Shown in pieces: positions 1 through 11,608 of a stretch of DNA of 64,000 nt. Made by a program: the position numbers and the translations under genes. Location: NCBI GenBank assembly GCA_022661535.1, contig JAKULF010000010.1, forward strand, positions 1,178,001 to 1,242,000, written 5' to 3'. Positions within the stretch are counted from its first letter, which is position 1. The number at the start of each line of letters is the position of its first letter. A model generated the notes under the pieces. It saw only the letters and a list, made by a program, of their open reading frames with translations, did not search any database and was not told where the DNA came from. This DNA comes from Eutypa lata. Its lineage: Eukaryota; Ascomycota; Sordariomycetes; Xylariales; Diatrypaceae.

Positions 1-451
1 ACATATATATCCCCTTGCATTGTAATTGGCTGGGGGGAGAACCCAGAGAGCTCACACCGGATAGGGATACCTGCTGTGTTAATCTTCTATATCCATGACC
101 GCAACAACCGGGAATGAGATTTGGATGGAAACTTTATCGCGTACGTCTAAGAGTATTAGGTGAAAAAGTAAGGCAATCACAATCCATGTAGCACTCACTC
201 AACATTCTAAGGATCTTTTCGATGAAGCAATCCTAAGTTGAATTCGCTCCTCATCTATCTAACCTCTAATATGATCGAATCATGAATAGCCACTCTTTAG
301 AAAAAGTATCGTATAAGATCCCAGCTAGCTAAACTACAACCGTTTTCTGTTGAATCTACCACAACACGATATGATTGATATAAGAAGCCGAAACAAAACC
401 CCTTTGTGAACTGACAAGTTACAGAATAGGGGCGCCCTGATCGATCTCCCC
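1..451. other. 3' flank, no gene seen
   Basis: AT-rich sequence downstream of the MFS permease on the minus strand. I see no coding frame, RNA gene or repeat in it; it presumably holds the permease 3' UTR. Confidence 0.5.
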
Positions 452-2719
452 TTAACGCCGCGCAGAGCGCTCAAGGTCATGATCCTCTACGTCCTCCAGG
501 ATGTTCTCCCCCCGCCTGCCCGCCTCGACCCTCACGCGCTTGAGCTTCCTCGTGTCCCCCTCGGTCTGCCGGGTCACCCACCACGTGTACAGCATCGTGA
601 TGCCGCACAATCCGACGAGCACCTGGCAAGCCGCAAAGGAGGCCTGGTACTTCGGCGCGTACTTGTCCTGGAAGATCTGCGGGCCGATGGCGTCGCCCAC
701 CTGGCCGTAGCTGTTGACGAAGCCGATCGCGAAGGCGGAGCCGGTGGCGCGCGATGTCGTTTGGGCGCGCCATGGCCACATTAGCTGTGTATTGTGTTAG
801 TGGGTATCGACAGTAGAGATGTCTCGGTTGAGACGATGGGTTTCGGATTGTTTTTATTTTCATTTTAATATAGCGCTCAGTCTAGATAGAGACTGACAAT
901 GCAAACCCCTAAAGTGGAGAAAGAAAAAGGGGGGTACCGTCAGAAAGACACTTACCGGGAACCAAGTTCTTGCAGCAGCATTCGCAATGATGGTGGTAGC
1001 GTACACGCCACCAGTGCTAGGATACACGATAAGAACTGCATAACAAGCAATTACAACCACCACCACGCAAAGTGGAAGAACCGGTCTAGGCAATCTCCCC
1101 CGGTCGGCGATAATTCCTGTGATTGCTATGAAAGCAATAGCGCACACGGCCATTGGGATGTTGAGAATCTGGGATCGAGCAACATCGCTATAAAATAAAA
1201 TAAAAAGAGAAAAGGGGGCTCAAGTCAGCTGGATATTGGGAATTGCAGTTACTATGACATGGACAACCACCTACGTGAAACCAAGATCGGCAATAACGGT
1301 TGGCTGGTAGAAGAGCACACCAGCGTTTCCAGTGTTGAACAGCGCCCAGTTGAGGGTGAATAGCCACAGGCGCTGGTCCTTCAGCGAGCTCACTATCTGC
1401 TTCCAGTTGAAGTTCTCCTCGGCGGCTCTCGGTGCGTTGGGCGGGAGACGTGCTTGGACGAAGGCTTTCTCCTTGTCTGATAGCCAGCTTGCTGTTGCAG
1501 GGACTGAGATTGCATTATTTGTTTAGTACTTATCTAGGTAATTTGAAATGCTATAGCTTGGCGGTGTAGTTGTACTTACAATCGGGTAACAGGAACCATA
1601 TGATGACCGAGAGAAATATGGTGATGACTCCCTCGATTAGGAACAACCTTTATCTTCTCTTTTAGTGCCTTACTGTCTCGATGTTATACATGGGGGGATA
1701 CTTACCATTGCCAGCCGGATAGCCCATGCCTTCCACTTATTCCATCTAGACCGAATGCAAGGAGACTGCTGATGATGCTCGACACTTGACCAACGGCGTC
1801 TGGTTCATGTTAGCCTGGTTCCCTTGACCGGGTTCTACGACAAGGGTTTGCGTCGTATACTTACAGAGATAGAACAACCTCAGAGACATCTCATCGGGTC
1901 GATACCAGTACGTCATATGAAGTATAATACCAGGAAACATGCCAGATTCAGCCTGAAAAGACAGAAGAAGAAGTGACAGATTCATTAGTATAGTTCACAG
2001 AATTCCAGATCGACAATCCCGTACTTACAAGACCAAGAAAGAACCGCGCAGTATACAGCCCGCCCTTGTTGCTGGCTGCGGCGTGGCACGCTGTCACGAG
2101 GCCCCAGCAGAACATGATTCTCGCCTGCCACCTGGAAGGCAACATTTTCTTGAACAGGAGATTCGAGGGAACTTCACAAACGATATACGGGACCTGATTA
2201 GGGAATTAGAAACAATTCGAGCCAATTCCAGACAAACACGAAAGACTCGCAGTGTACAGGACAGTAATAAGTCCGTACTCATCAGACGTCAATCCCAACT
2301 GCGTCATGATGTTCTCCGATGTGCCTTTGTTCATGATTCGCGCATTGGAGGCCTGGAGGAACCTCTGTTAGCGGACTGAAGGGAGAGATGGGTGGATGGA
2401 TGGATGGATAAGAGGAGGTGATTTCGTAAAGACATACACTGTTGGCATCTAGATTCTTGATCAGATAGAGCAGAGCGCACAGCGGCATAAGATGCCAGTC
2501 AACGCGGTGTAGCAGCTTCTTCTCCTCCTCGACTGTCAGGGCAGACAGGGCCTTTCGGCGCTCGACCTCGAGCTCATCTATGGGTTCATCAACAACGGAG
2601 GCAACACCCCCCTCATCCCCGCGCCGTACGTAGTGGTATGCCTTATCGGGGTTCGGGGAATTTGCCACGGCAGAGGCCGTGGTGGTGTTAATTCCTAACG
2701 AACCCTTGATGCCAGCCAT
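452..2719 (-). CDS. MFS permease, Dal5/allantoate-type anion:cation symporter
   Basis: Predicted plasma-membrane transporter of the major facilitator superfamily, anion:cation symporter group, which moves organic anions such as allantoate or carboxylates; the substrate cannot be read from sequence. My model has nine exons: 2719-2438, 2352-2251, 2193-2029, 1952-1865, 1799-1706, 1647-1580, 1503-1275, 1187-956, 784-452. It gives 530 aa, with every junction in phase. The N-terminal tail (about 75 aa) is hydrophilic. It is followed by family-typical segments: HLMPLCALLYLIKNLDAN, the NARIMNKG loop, ARFFLGLAESGMFPG, MTYWYRPDEMSLR, FPATASWLSDKEKAF and SRATGSAFAIGFVNSYGQVG. The length is normal for the family. 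The second intron (2250-2194) appears to start with GC (ACT|GCGAGT) rather than GT. No neighbour suggests a pathway. The family call is firm; the substrate is unknown. Confidence 0.88.
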
Positions 2720-5030
2720 GGTTACTGAGTTGATAGGGGAAGACTTGCGATTAATACAGGACCTTATGGACGATGTTCTTGTAGCATTCAGGGCAAATGT
2801 CTTATTTATCCTTCCTAGGTAGCCCTATACTACTACCTCGGATGCCTTTTGGAAAGTCGCTGTAAGACGAGAAATACGGTGGCACCACCAGGGAAACTGG
2901 GAGTAACTAAGTAGTTTCCGGCAGAATGCAGAATGCGACTCTGCATGGTTCAAGTCGCACATGGGCTTTATACCACCGCATCTTTCCCAATTCCTATTTT
3001 TCGCAATATCTCAATTGGGATATGTATTATAACATCAACTATCGCGGCTTGGTATCTAAGGTGCTTTTGGGGGGTGGACGGCATAATGCCATACCCCGCC
3101 GAAAGCACGTATACTGGGCCGCACCGTTGGGGATACCAGTAAGATGGGAAACCCGCCACACAGGTAGCTGGGATTATACTGAATTAGTCGGGATTTGGCT
3201 GAGGAGAGGGGTATAGTTGCCCTGGTCTTTGGCTTCACCTCTGATGGGTCACTGGTTTAATCCTTGGTCGTTAAACTAATATTCATATTCTGTAGTTGAA
3301 GCTAGGAGTTTCCCGGAATTAGAAGGCCAACTGTGCTCTTGAAATTCCTTGTATTATTAATTCCTCGGTTCGATTTCATCCTGGCTGAGACCCATTAGAT
3401 GACCCGCGAGTTGTGATATATCAATCTAATCTAGTTATGAAGTAGCTAAGTAACTGTCAATCTATTTATTATTGCTATAGCTACATCCAAAATATCGAAC
3501 TGAAACGACGTGTGAAAATATGAGCATAAAAAATTATCAATTCTTTTCTTTCTATTTGAATTCGATGAACTAGATCCTTTATCTAATCGGTATTGTTAAA
3601 TAAAGGAATAAGTGGTGGGATGAATGGGTAAATAAGAAATGATAGTCCTACATAACTCACGATACATCGTCTTATAGAAGGTATGGATTTATGTTCCTAA
3701 CGAAGATTATTGGTCGAGTTGGTGTGGAACTAAGTTCGTAGACCATAAGAGCCTCAGCTGAAGTAGTGTATCGTAGGTATTAGGACACTCACTCTGAATT
3801 GCATGTCAGCGGTCAGGATGATGGCGATATCTCGGACTATACGAAGAGTGGATTGCCGAGAGAGACAAGGAATAAAATCCATAGTCGGTGTCTACTATTT
3901 TCAAGGGATTCGGTCCGGATAGTGGATGCAATCCTTCTTACGAGCCGCAACCTACTATCGTTGAGTATATGGAGAAAAAAGTATTTGCTCCCCAAATGGA
4001 TTAGAGAAATAGGCGTTATTCAATATCCTATTTCAGCCCTCACGTCCCTCTTCCCTGGCTATCTACCGCTCTATGATACCGTTTGGCCTATAGTTATCAA
4101 TATATATCCATAATGAATCTCCCAAGGAGGGTTTGGCCACGCTCCCAGACTTGAGTTTCGTCAGTTTATTAGATATATAAGCTCGTGTATTGCGTACGGC
4201 CGTGAAAGTTTAGCTAACTACCTAGAATAACAAGTGTTTGGTTTAGGACCATAGAGTAGAATGCATCTTAGTGAGTTGTATTTCGTCTCAGAGTATATTT
4301 TATTTCTAATCGGCCTTGGCTATCTTCACCTATAGGTACTTTATATAAGGAACTTTAGCTTACAACTGTCCTGGATATTCTGCCGTGTGTTTGAGACGTT
4401 GAAGCGATCTATCTCGGTTGATTAAACAGGATATTGAAATATGTGGAATGATATATAGTCAGTAGAGAGACATGAAGACCAACTTCCAAATATGTATCAA
4501 TCAAGTTGTCTAGTGGCTGGTCTGTAGCCTTGAGACATAGAACCAATAGGCATAAAATAGTACACAACTATTAGGTGAGCGGTCATTGCAACATGAGCGG
4601 GAAACTGTGCATAATCTTGAACAAACCCAACCCACGCAATCCACAACCTAACTAGGAATCAGGATAGTTCTGTAAACCTGTAAGTCATAAGAGGAGTATC
4701 GTGAGTACTCTTTTGTTGTTCTTCGTTTCATAGCACCGACTAGCCATCTAATCTCTATAGCAAGACTGTTGCTACTTTCTTCCGTAAAACGCCTCCCATA
4801 CATAATAGTCCCTGTTTAAGCCTATTCATATTCCGTATTCCATCCAAAAACACGGCTCCTGTGCGAGACCACTAGCCATTGGCGTGAAGAGTGTGCCTTC
4901 GGGTTTCGGGTATGTTCCCAGTTAGAACTAGCACGTGGCTTTCTAATCACGCCTTTTCCTTTTTTTCCCTCCCAACTAGACCTTGGTTGGTATCTATGAG
5001 GTCTTTTTCGACCCCATCAAGTCTGGTCGC
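2720..5030. other. Intergenic, no gene recognised
   Basis: About 2.3 kb between the permease start and the phosphatase stop. Open frames such as 3799-4113 (+) are short, lack recognisable motifs and sit in AT-rich sequence. The right end will hold the 3' UTR of the phosphatase gene. Confidence 0.5.
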
Positions 5031-6888
5031 TCAGACGCCTTCCTGAGGTGGCATAGGTTTGCCACCGTCGACGATGATTTGCTCATCGATACGGCTCTTC
5101 GTGTCCCCGTATTCGAGCCGCTTGTATGTTTTAATGCGCGCTTGATTAGCATCTATGTCGAAGAAGCGCACCCGCCGGACATATTCTCCGTATCCACCGT
5201 ATCCGCCAAAACCAGCGCCGCCACCGTAGCACATCCAGAGTTGTGGTTTCTGCTTCTCTTCATCTGCAGAGAGCATACAGTATTCATTGGCATGGTCACT
5301 GATAAAGACCATTAGTATACGGGCACGAACGATGATGTTGAGATGTTGAGATGTTAACTTACTGTCCACAGCTAACCATCATGATGCCCTGCTCAACGAG
5401 GGCATCATGAAAGCCCGAGTTGTAATTTGGGGCTGTGACGCCTTCTCTCCATGCGCCTTTGTGATACGAGTCCTTCTCCCGATATTCCGGTAAGGGTATA
5501 TGGATGAAGGCAATGTCCATATGGATATGAGTATACTCCTTGTGCTTTTTCTTTAAGCCATTGGCAGTCTGTCGAAACCAGTCGATCTGGTTCTTCTTAA
5601 TCCAATCGTACCCTTTCCACTGCCGCTCATCTGGAGAATAGGAATGCGAATCGAGAAGGTAGACGGTAAGGGCCGAATGTGTTGAGGACCCCCGCGCAAG
5701 GACCTCAATGTAGTAGTTGCCTACGCCGTCGATGTCATCTGGCCCTGGCTCTGATAGCGAATATGGCAATTGTTCGATAATAGCCATTTGGCTGGGTCTG
5801 GGCAAGGTCCCTTCATCGTCGTGGTTCCCGAAAATGGACACGTAGGGAACTTTGTGTTTAATAAGCAGTTGGGCGTATTTAAATATGGCCTAAGATGATT
5901 AGTATATATGATAGAGCAGGTCAACAGCAGAGTCTTCTCACCGATTGCGCATCCGGCGCAGAGTCACCGTTGACCTGGTCGCCACTGAGCACGACAAGAT
6001 CGGGTTTCTCATCATCTAGGAGCTTGGAAATAAAGTCTAGTGTTCTTGGATCGGCCATGCAAGGTCCCCCTTCATACTCGTCGGGCACGGCATCCCGACA
6101 GTGGCCGACGCCGGTACTCAGATGTATGTCTGCGAGCTGCATGATCTTGAATCTTCCATTGTCCTTTATACGCGGTTGTGGTTTGGTGGTTTCGATCTGG
6201 CTCCCCCTTCGAACGGTGATATGAGCAGCGGGAATCTCCGGGCCGCCGTCGAGCAATAAAGGTGTTCCCTGAAGCTGCCAGCCATCACGGGCCTCGACGG
6301 CGTCATCTCCGAAAAGGGCATCCACAGCGGTAACAGCAGTCTTGGAATCGCTGGCATGCGGTTTCGCAGAGCGTAGAACCCACAGTCCAGCGTTGCGCGA
6401 TTCCCATTTTTCATCGGCCTGGCCCTTGGAGCTCGTTGGATCTAGCCGTCCGACTGTAACATCCAATACTACCTTGTCCTCGGCGGTGAGCTCGACCTCC
6501 TTCTTCCGTCGAACATGTATATAAGCGCTAGCGGTCCATGATTTGTCCAGATAGAGGTCCTTTTCGACGCGATGCCAGACCTCAGAGTCGAGCTTGCAGG
6601 AGGAAAAGAGATTCAGAGAGGAACATGTCGTGATGGTTATATCGGTGATAACAAGACCATGATGGTGCTGCGGCATATACTCGTGAACGGCATTGGGGAG
6701 AAGTTGGAAATTCCGATCGAGAAAGAAGATTACGAGGAAGGTAAAGACAGCTGCGGCGGCAAGCTGGGTGATGGTGCGCACCTAGAAGGGAAAGTATGAC
6801 GTTAACGTCAGTATATGATCCTACGAAATAACGATACACCAAACACCAAGAGATTGGCAGGAAAAGAACTGACTATTCGTCGCGTCAT
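5031..6888 (-). CDS. DCR2: DCR2-like calcineurin-type metallophosphoesterase
   Basis: Predicted metal-dependent phosphatase of the yeast Dcr2 family; Dcr2 acts in cell-cycle entry and dephosphorylates Ire1 in the unfolded protein response. Four exons: 6888-6874 (five codons, MTRRI), 6781-5942, 5889-5363 and 5298-5031, giving 549 aa. The tiny first exon is supported by a CCACC-ATG start context, a GTCAGT donor, an acceptor TTCTAG just before GTGCGCACC, and family resemblance at the N-terminus. A single N-terminal hydrophobic segment (about residues 11-25) suggests a membrane anchor. The metallophosphatase motifs appear in order: MQLADIHLS, VLSGDQVNGD, FGNHDDEG and, across the last splice junction, GHDH. 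All metal-ligand positions therefore look intact. It stands alone, head-to-tail with the ceramide synthase gene at 8027-9502. Confidence 0.9.
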
Positions 6889-8026
6889 GGTGGAAAATTA
6901 AGTTTCGGATCGATCGATGGGATATCGATCCTATATCTCCCCTTTTTTACTTCAGAATTCTATGTGGTTTTTTAATGTATGCAATGCAGGATGCAGCAAG
7001 TGTCGCAAGGTGAAATCGGATTTAAGCTCCGACGTGGCCGGCTATGAATCATTTTCGACCATATCTCTAAGGGACGTTGTTGGACTTATAGCAGCCTCCA
7101 GATGATGGATTGGTAGAGGTCGTTCGTTCAGTGATTGAAACCCAAGTATTTGTAGGTGTGGAAGGGAAGTGAAGTCGGTCTCTTCAGGAATGTTTGCTAG
7201 GTATTGAAGTTGCAGATGGAATTTGGGGGGGAGGGACAAGGGAGAAATTGTCCGGCAATCGACCACAGAGAGCTTAGACCCTCAAGCTTTAACCTTATCA
7301 CGCCGTCATCTGGGGTATATCGGCTATCTTGATAGTGACCAGGAATGGCATGACTTACTTACTTTTACTTCTAGCTGTTTCGACACTAGCGTTCTGCAGC
7401 CACAAGTTGCTGTGTTGTACAAATAGAGACTTGCATGTGAGTTCTCATATGCGTTCAGTATAAAGTATTTCAAATATTCCTACTGTCACAATATAATTGA
7501 CTACATTCATCTATATTATAGCTCTACTTAGCCACTATGCTCTCGGCGTGCCATTTTATCACCATTTAGAGTTGTGCAAACTTTGAACAGTAGCGGTGGT
7601 AGCTTCGCTATTCCAGCCAAAGCCCGGCTTAGTCTGCCTATGCTGATTGGTCCATTTCGTGCTTAACACCCCGAAACGGAAAACTTCCTTTAAGTTCTCA
7701 CCACTTTGGATAATTTAAGTGGGAATATCAGATTAAGTTCATGTGTTTTTCTTCTCGAACTGGGGAAGTTCCATACTTCTTTTATATTAAAGTCACGCCC
7801 AGTAGGTAATCGTGACGGCGGGGATAGACTCACTGCCGTGGGTATTCCTTCCATATCATCTAAACAGCTGCGGTAATATTGGATAAGAATTAAGTATTAT
7901 TCGTTGATACATATATACATTTCAAGAGAAGAGAAAGAAGAAAGCTACGAATAATACATACAAAGTATAAATCCCGTTCCCTTGAAGATTAAGGTCATAT
8001 CCAGCACCAGAAATCGCGAAAGAGAC
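6889..8026. other. Intergenic; possible coding relics only
   Basis: About 1.1 kb. It holds the phosphatase promoter at the left and the 3' UTR of the ceramide synthase at the right. A short plus-strand frame near 6975-7040 contains GCSKCRKVKSD, faintly like a Zn2Cys6 finger, and a minus-strand frame at 7042-7266 is leucine/proline rich. Neither is long enough or conserved enough to call a gene. Confidence 0.4.
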
Positions 8027-9502
8027 TTATCGAGCAGCTCCCCGCTTGGTAGGGGGCGTGCCAATCTTATTACCAGTGGCCTTGACCAAGCCACTTGTCG
8101 TGCCACGTGGAAGCGCGTCAACGTTAGCTACCGTTTTCGTATCACCATCACCAGCAGGATCCACCTCTTCGCCTTCCGACTCTTCAGATCTATCGTCCTT
8201 GCGGCTGTTGTGCACGACGTACTTGTACCCGTTGCGCAAAACACAGTACAGCCAGAAGAGGTTCAGAGACTGAAGCGCCGCTAGTAGGACGAACGTGATC
8301 ACGTTCGAGAGCGGGCCCTTGTACTGCTCCGTCTCCCAGTTGAGCTCGTAAGGGCCAACCGTGCGGAACTCCGTGAACAGCGAGAAGATGATGCGCAGGT
8401 TCAGGTAGTGTCGGAGGTAGATCCACGCGCATACGAAAACGCCGTAGAACGGTCCGACCATGGGGCTATCGATATAGCTAAGTGCCTTGGAACCCTATAA
8501 CATAACCAACCACAAATTAGTTGGGGTCTTCAGTAGCGAGTATCTCAAGTGCTCATCCTGTGTCTTCACGGAATAGGAGATAAGAGGGAGAGCCGTTCGT
8601 CGCTCACTTACCGCAAGGAACATATCACTGATATCATGAGTCACGTAAACAGCAATGCCCATGTACGTGAAGTGAAACCGGTAGCTAAGGGCAATCAGAG
8701 CTACGGTAACAATATGGTGTCCCACAAGCTCCTTAAAGTCCTTCCGCCGCTTCTCCAAGCCTAGGATCATGACGAGGGCCTGATGCAGCCAATACGCCGC
8801 CTGGAACAAGTAGTAGAACTTGAAGCAAGCCTCATGGGTCTTGTGCGGGAACCCTTCATACATGCCGCGAGTATCGAAATACCACACCGGCGTCCGGCTC
8901 TGCACGTACAGGCCCGCCGGTCCCAAGAGCAGACAATATAACACCGTATACACCTGCTCCATGAACCGGGCCTGTTTCCCCCGTGACTTGAGCCCGTAGT
9001 GGAGAGCTAGAGGACGCAGCATCTCCTGGCTGATAAACTCGCGAGTGAATGCGAGAACGATCGTATAGAAAGCCACGAAGGCAATGTCCCAAGGCCCCTT
9101 GCCATACTGCTGAGGACTGCCGTCGTCACCTGGTAGTTCGTAGGAGAGAAAGATGAAGCGTTGGATGATGTTGGACTCGGTCGGGTTGATGGCATACAGA
9201 GATAGAAACACGAGCAAGATGACGAGAGGAAGAGTCCAGGTATGCTTGGCTGCAAAACGTTTGCAGTGACGCAGAAAAGAAGAGCGGCTCCTTCTGCGCT
9301 GTGTCGATTTTCTCGCCGGGCCGCCTTTGGGTGCTGGAGGGGAGTCAAACGTGAGGTTGTTTGCGTGGTCGGTTCCCCGGCTTGGACTGCCTCTACTAAC
9401 ACCGGTTTGCTGTCCTGATCGGCTAGAACCTTGGCGGCGGTGCATGGTGCCGCTATTTGCCGCCGCAGCGTTGAGAAGTGGGTAGAGCTCTGGTTGACCC
9501 AT
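8027..9502 (-). CDS. LAG1: Ceramide synthase, Lag1/TLC family (canonical copy)
   Basis: Endoplasmic-reticulum enzyme that N-acylates sphingoid bases with fatty acyl-CoA to give (dihydro)ceramide. Two exons, 9502-8612 and 8494-8027, separated by a 117 bp intron; 452 aa. I chose the first ATG (9502), which gives MGQPELYPLL. The first 75 or so residues are polar and Ser/Arg rich. Multiple membrane spans follow, with the TLC domain from about residue 120 to 390. The Lag1 motif is complete: HHIVTVALIALSY followed by the HDISD catalytic box, then YLRHYLNLRI and the YELNWETEQYK segment typical of fungal copies. An acidic cytosolic tail (EESEGEEVD) may be a casein kinase 2 target, as described for yeast Lag1; that is inference. 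It is transcribed away from a second ceramide synthase 549 bp upstream. Confidence 0.94.
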
Positions 9503-10051
9503 TGTCACGAATTAGGAAGAGTTGAGTGTTAAGTTGCACGATAATAATTCCAGTTTCAACTCCAGCGCAGAGAAACCCTCTCCATTAAATATAGCACGAT
9601 TTGCCAATTTTATCTTTCCTTCTTCTTTTCTTTTCATCTTCCATTAATAATACCCCTTTCGCAGCATACGCTTGTCCCGCGGTCTACACTAGAGGGGGGA
9701 TAGGCCGATAATTATAGTCAGGATTAATAGAAAACTCCGCTTCCGCGGAACCCGCACATCCGAGCGGCGCCCGCGGGCGGCAACGCAAGTGAAAATCGTC
9801 TCACCGACATTTTACATACCATCGGAGATTTTACGATGTTCTCCAATAGCTGCCGACATATTTCCAATTGGATCTAACAAAACCCCCAAATTTTTGATTC
9901 AACGTGTCTACTCTATTTTTATTTTTCTTCTTTTTCTGTTAATTCTTTTTTACTTTCCAAGTTGGACATCAAGGAAACCAGCTCTTACGACAGGACATTG
10001 TAATTAATTCCTGTCGGAAACGCCCCGCTCCCCCTTAACTACTTAAGTAAG
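9503..10051. promoter_or_regulatory. Shared divergent promoter of two ceramide synthase genes
   Basis: These 549 bp separate the two start codons, so both promoters must lie here. The stretch has a pyrimidine-rich tract near 9605-9650 (TTTCCTTCTTCTTTTC), typical of fungal core promoters. A GC-rich island near 9740-9785 contains CCGCGG and the palindrome GCCCGCGGGC. A T-rich tract lies near 9915-9950. Binding factors are not identifiable by eye. Confidence 0.55.
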
Positions 10052-11608
10052 ATGGAGACGAACCCCAAAATAAAACTAAGGGAAGCTGGGCGAACCAGGA
10101 AGTCACACACAGAGTCGGGCAACGACAGAAGTATCGAGAAGACTCGGCAAAGTAATGGTTCCGACCGTCCGCTAGACAGCCTAGCTGGATGGCTACTACG
10201 CAACCAAAGTGGTATGTTGCCGTCCAAGTTCGCCGACATTGTACGGACGTAGACCGACCTTATTAATGCTGACTGACGCCTTCCGGTATAAATTCCCATA
10301 GAAGTTTTATTCGGCTTGATTGCTCTTCTTTTCTCCACGCATACCATTGTATCAAAGGCGCGGCCACACACAGCCAAGTTCTTTACATTATCCTACTATA
10401 ATGCTAGGACTGGGAATTACGCTGCCGGCTACGATGACTTCTTTTTCATTGCCTTTTGCATTGTGCTCTTGATGGGTCTCCGTGCCGCTTGTATGCAATC
10501 TGTTCTAGTTCCACTAGCCAAGCGTTGGGGTATCTCCAAGAGAAAAGATGCTGTTCGTTTTTCCGAACAAGGATGGATACTGCTATATTACAGTATTATG
10601 TGGCCTCTAGGCGTGGTACGTTTTATCCAAGTCTCCAACTATTCTGTGCCTTTGAAATTGACCGTTTCTAGTATATCTACTATCAGTCGCCGTATTTTCT
10701 CAACTTACAAGAGTTATGGACCAATTGGCCACAGAGAGAGCTTGATGGGCTTGCGAAGACATATGTATTGGTCCAATGGGCCTTCTGGTCTCAGCAGCTC
10801 GTTGTCATCCACATGGAAGCTCGTCGGAAGGACTACTGGCAGATACTAACGCATCATCTGGTGACCATTGCTCTAATCGCAGCATCTTATGCCTATCACC
10901 ACACTCGCGTCGGGACTGTTATTTTGGTACTCATGGACGTTATTGAATTGATCTTCCCGGTAAGTTAAGTAAACAAGACCCGATCTATTATTCCGCTGAC
11001 GAAGAGAATAGTTGGCTAAATGCCTGAAATATCTCGGGTTTACCACCGTGTGCGATGTCTTATTCGGGCTATTTATGGTCACTTGGCTTGTTTCGCGACA
11101 CGTGTTCTACGTTATGATCTGTTGGAGTATCTATTCTGATGCGCCTGGTCTACTAACCTCGGCCTGCTATCGGGGTACTGCGGAGGATCTTCAAGGCCCA
11201 TTCCCTACTTCTAATAGCTGGTCACATCTACTGGAGCCCTTTCGAGACCCGGCAGGTATGATTTGCTCGAATGATAGCATCATATTCGGATTTCTATCCT
11301 ATCTTCTCGTCCTAGAGGTTATCATGATAATGTGGTTTGCCCTTATTGTCCGGGTCGCCATACGCGTTCTCAAGGGCAGCAGTGCCGAAGACGTCAGAAG
11401 CGACTCCGAGATGGAAGAAGAGGTTGTTGAATATGCCGAAGCTGGGCCCATTGAAGAGGAAGTTGGTGTTGAGGGAATTGACTTGAAGCAATGGGAGCGT
11501 CGGACTGGCGTTAAGAGGGCTCAGAATTCAACTGGCATCAGTTTACCTGGGCACAGTGACCGCAAAGAGTTTTTGAACCGAATCGGCTGTGAGAAGCAGA
11601 TTGACTGA
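10052..11608 (+). CDS. Second ceramide synthase, Lag1/TLC family (divergent paralogue)
   Basis: Predicted ER sphingosine N-acyltransferase. Four exons: 10052-10211, 10302-10615, 10672-10959 and 11012-11608; 452 aa, all junctions in phase. Splicing is confirmed by family sequence, for example VYIYYQSPYFLNLQELWTNW across intron 2 and IFP-LAKCLKYLGF across intron 3. The TLC domain runs from about residue 90 to 370 with many hydrophobic helices. The Lag1 motif is altered: HHLVTIALIAASY is present, but the box that reads HDISD in the neighbouring copy reads MDVIE here. The MD start is, to my knowledge, common in one class of fungal paralogues; the final D-to-E change is not one I recognise. The C-terminal tail is acidic (MEEEVVEYAEAGPIEEEVG). 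Aspergillus species carry two Lag1-type enzymes serving different sphingolipid branches, so this may be the second class. Confidence 0.88.

Noticed and set aside
3799..4113. 104-codon plus-strand frame
   Set aside because: AT-rich, no recognisable motif, isolated.
6960..7040. GCSKCRKVKSD, resembling the start of a Zn2Cys6 DNA-binding domain
   Set aside because: Too short, the remaining cysteines of the cluster are absent, and no neighbouring exon completes it.
7042..7266. Minus-strand leucine/proline-rich frame that hints at an F-box-type protein
   Set aside because: No domain could be recognised and no splice-compatible neighbouring exon was found.
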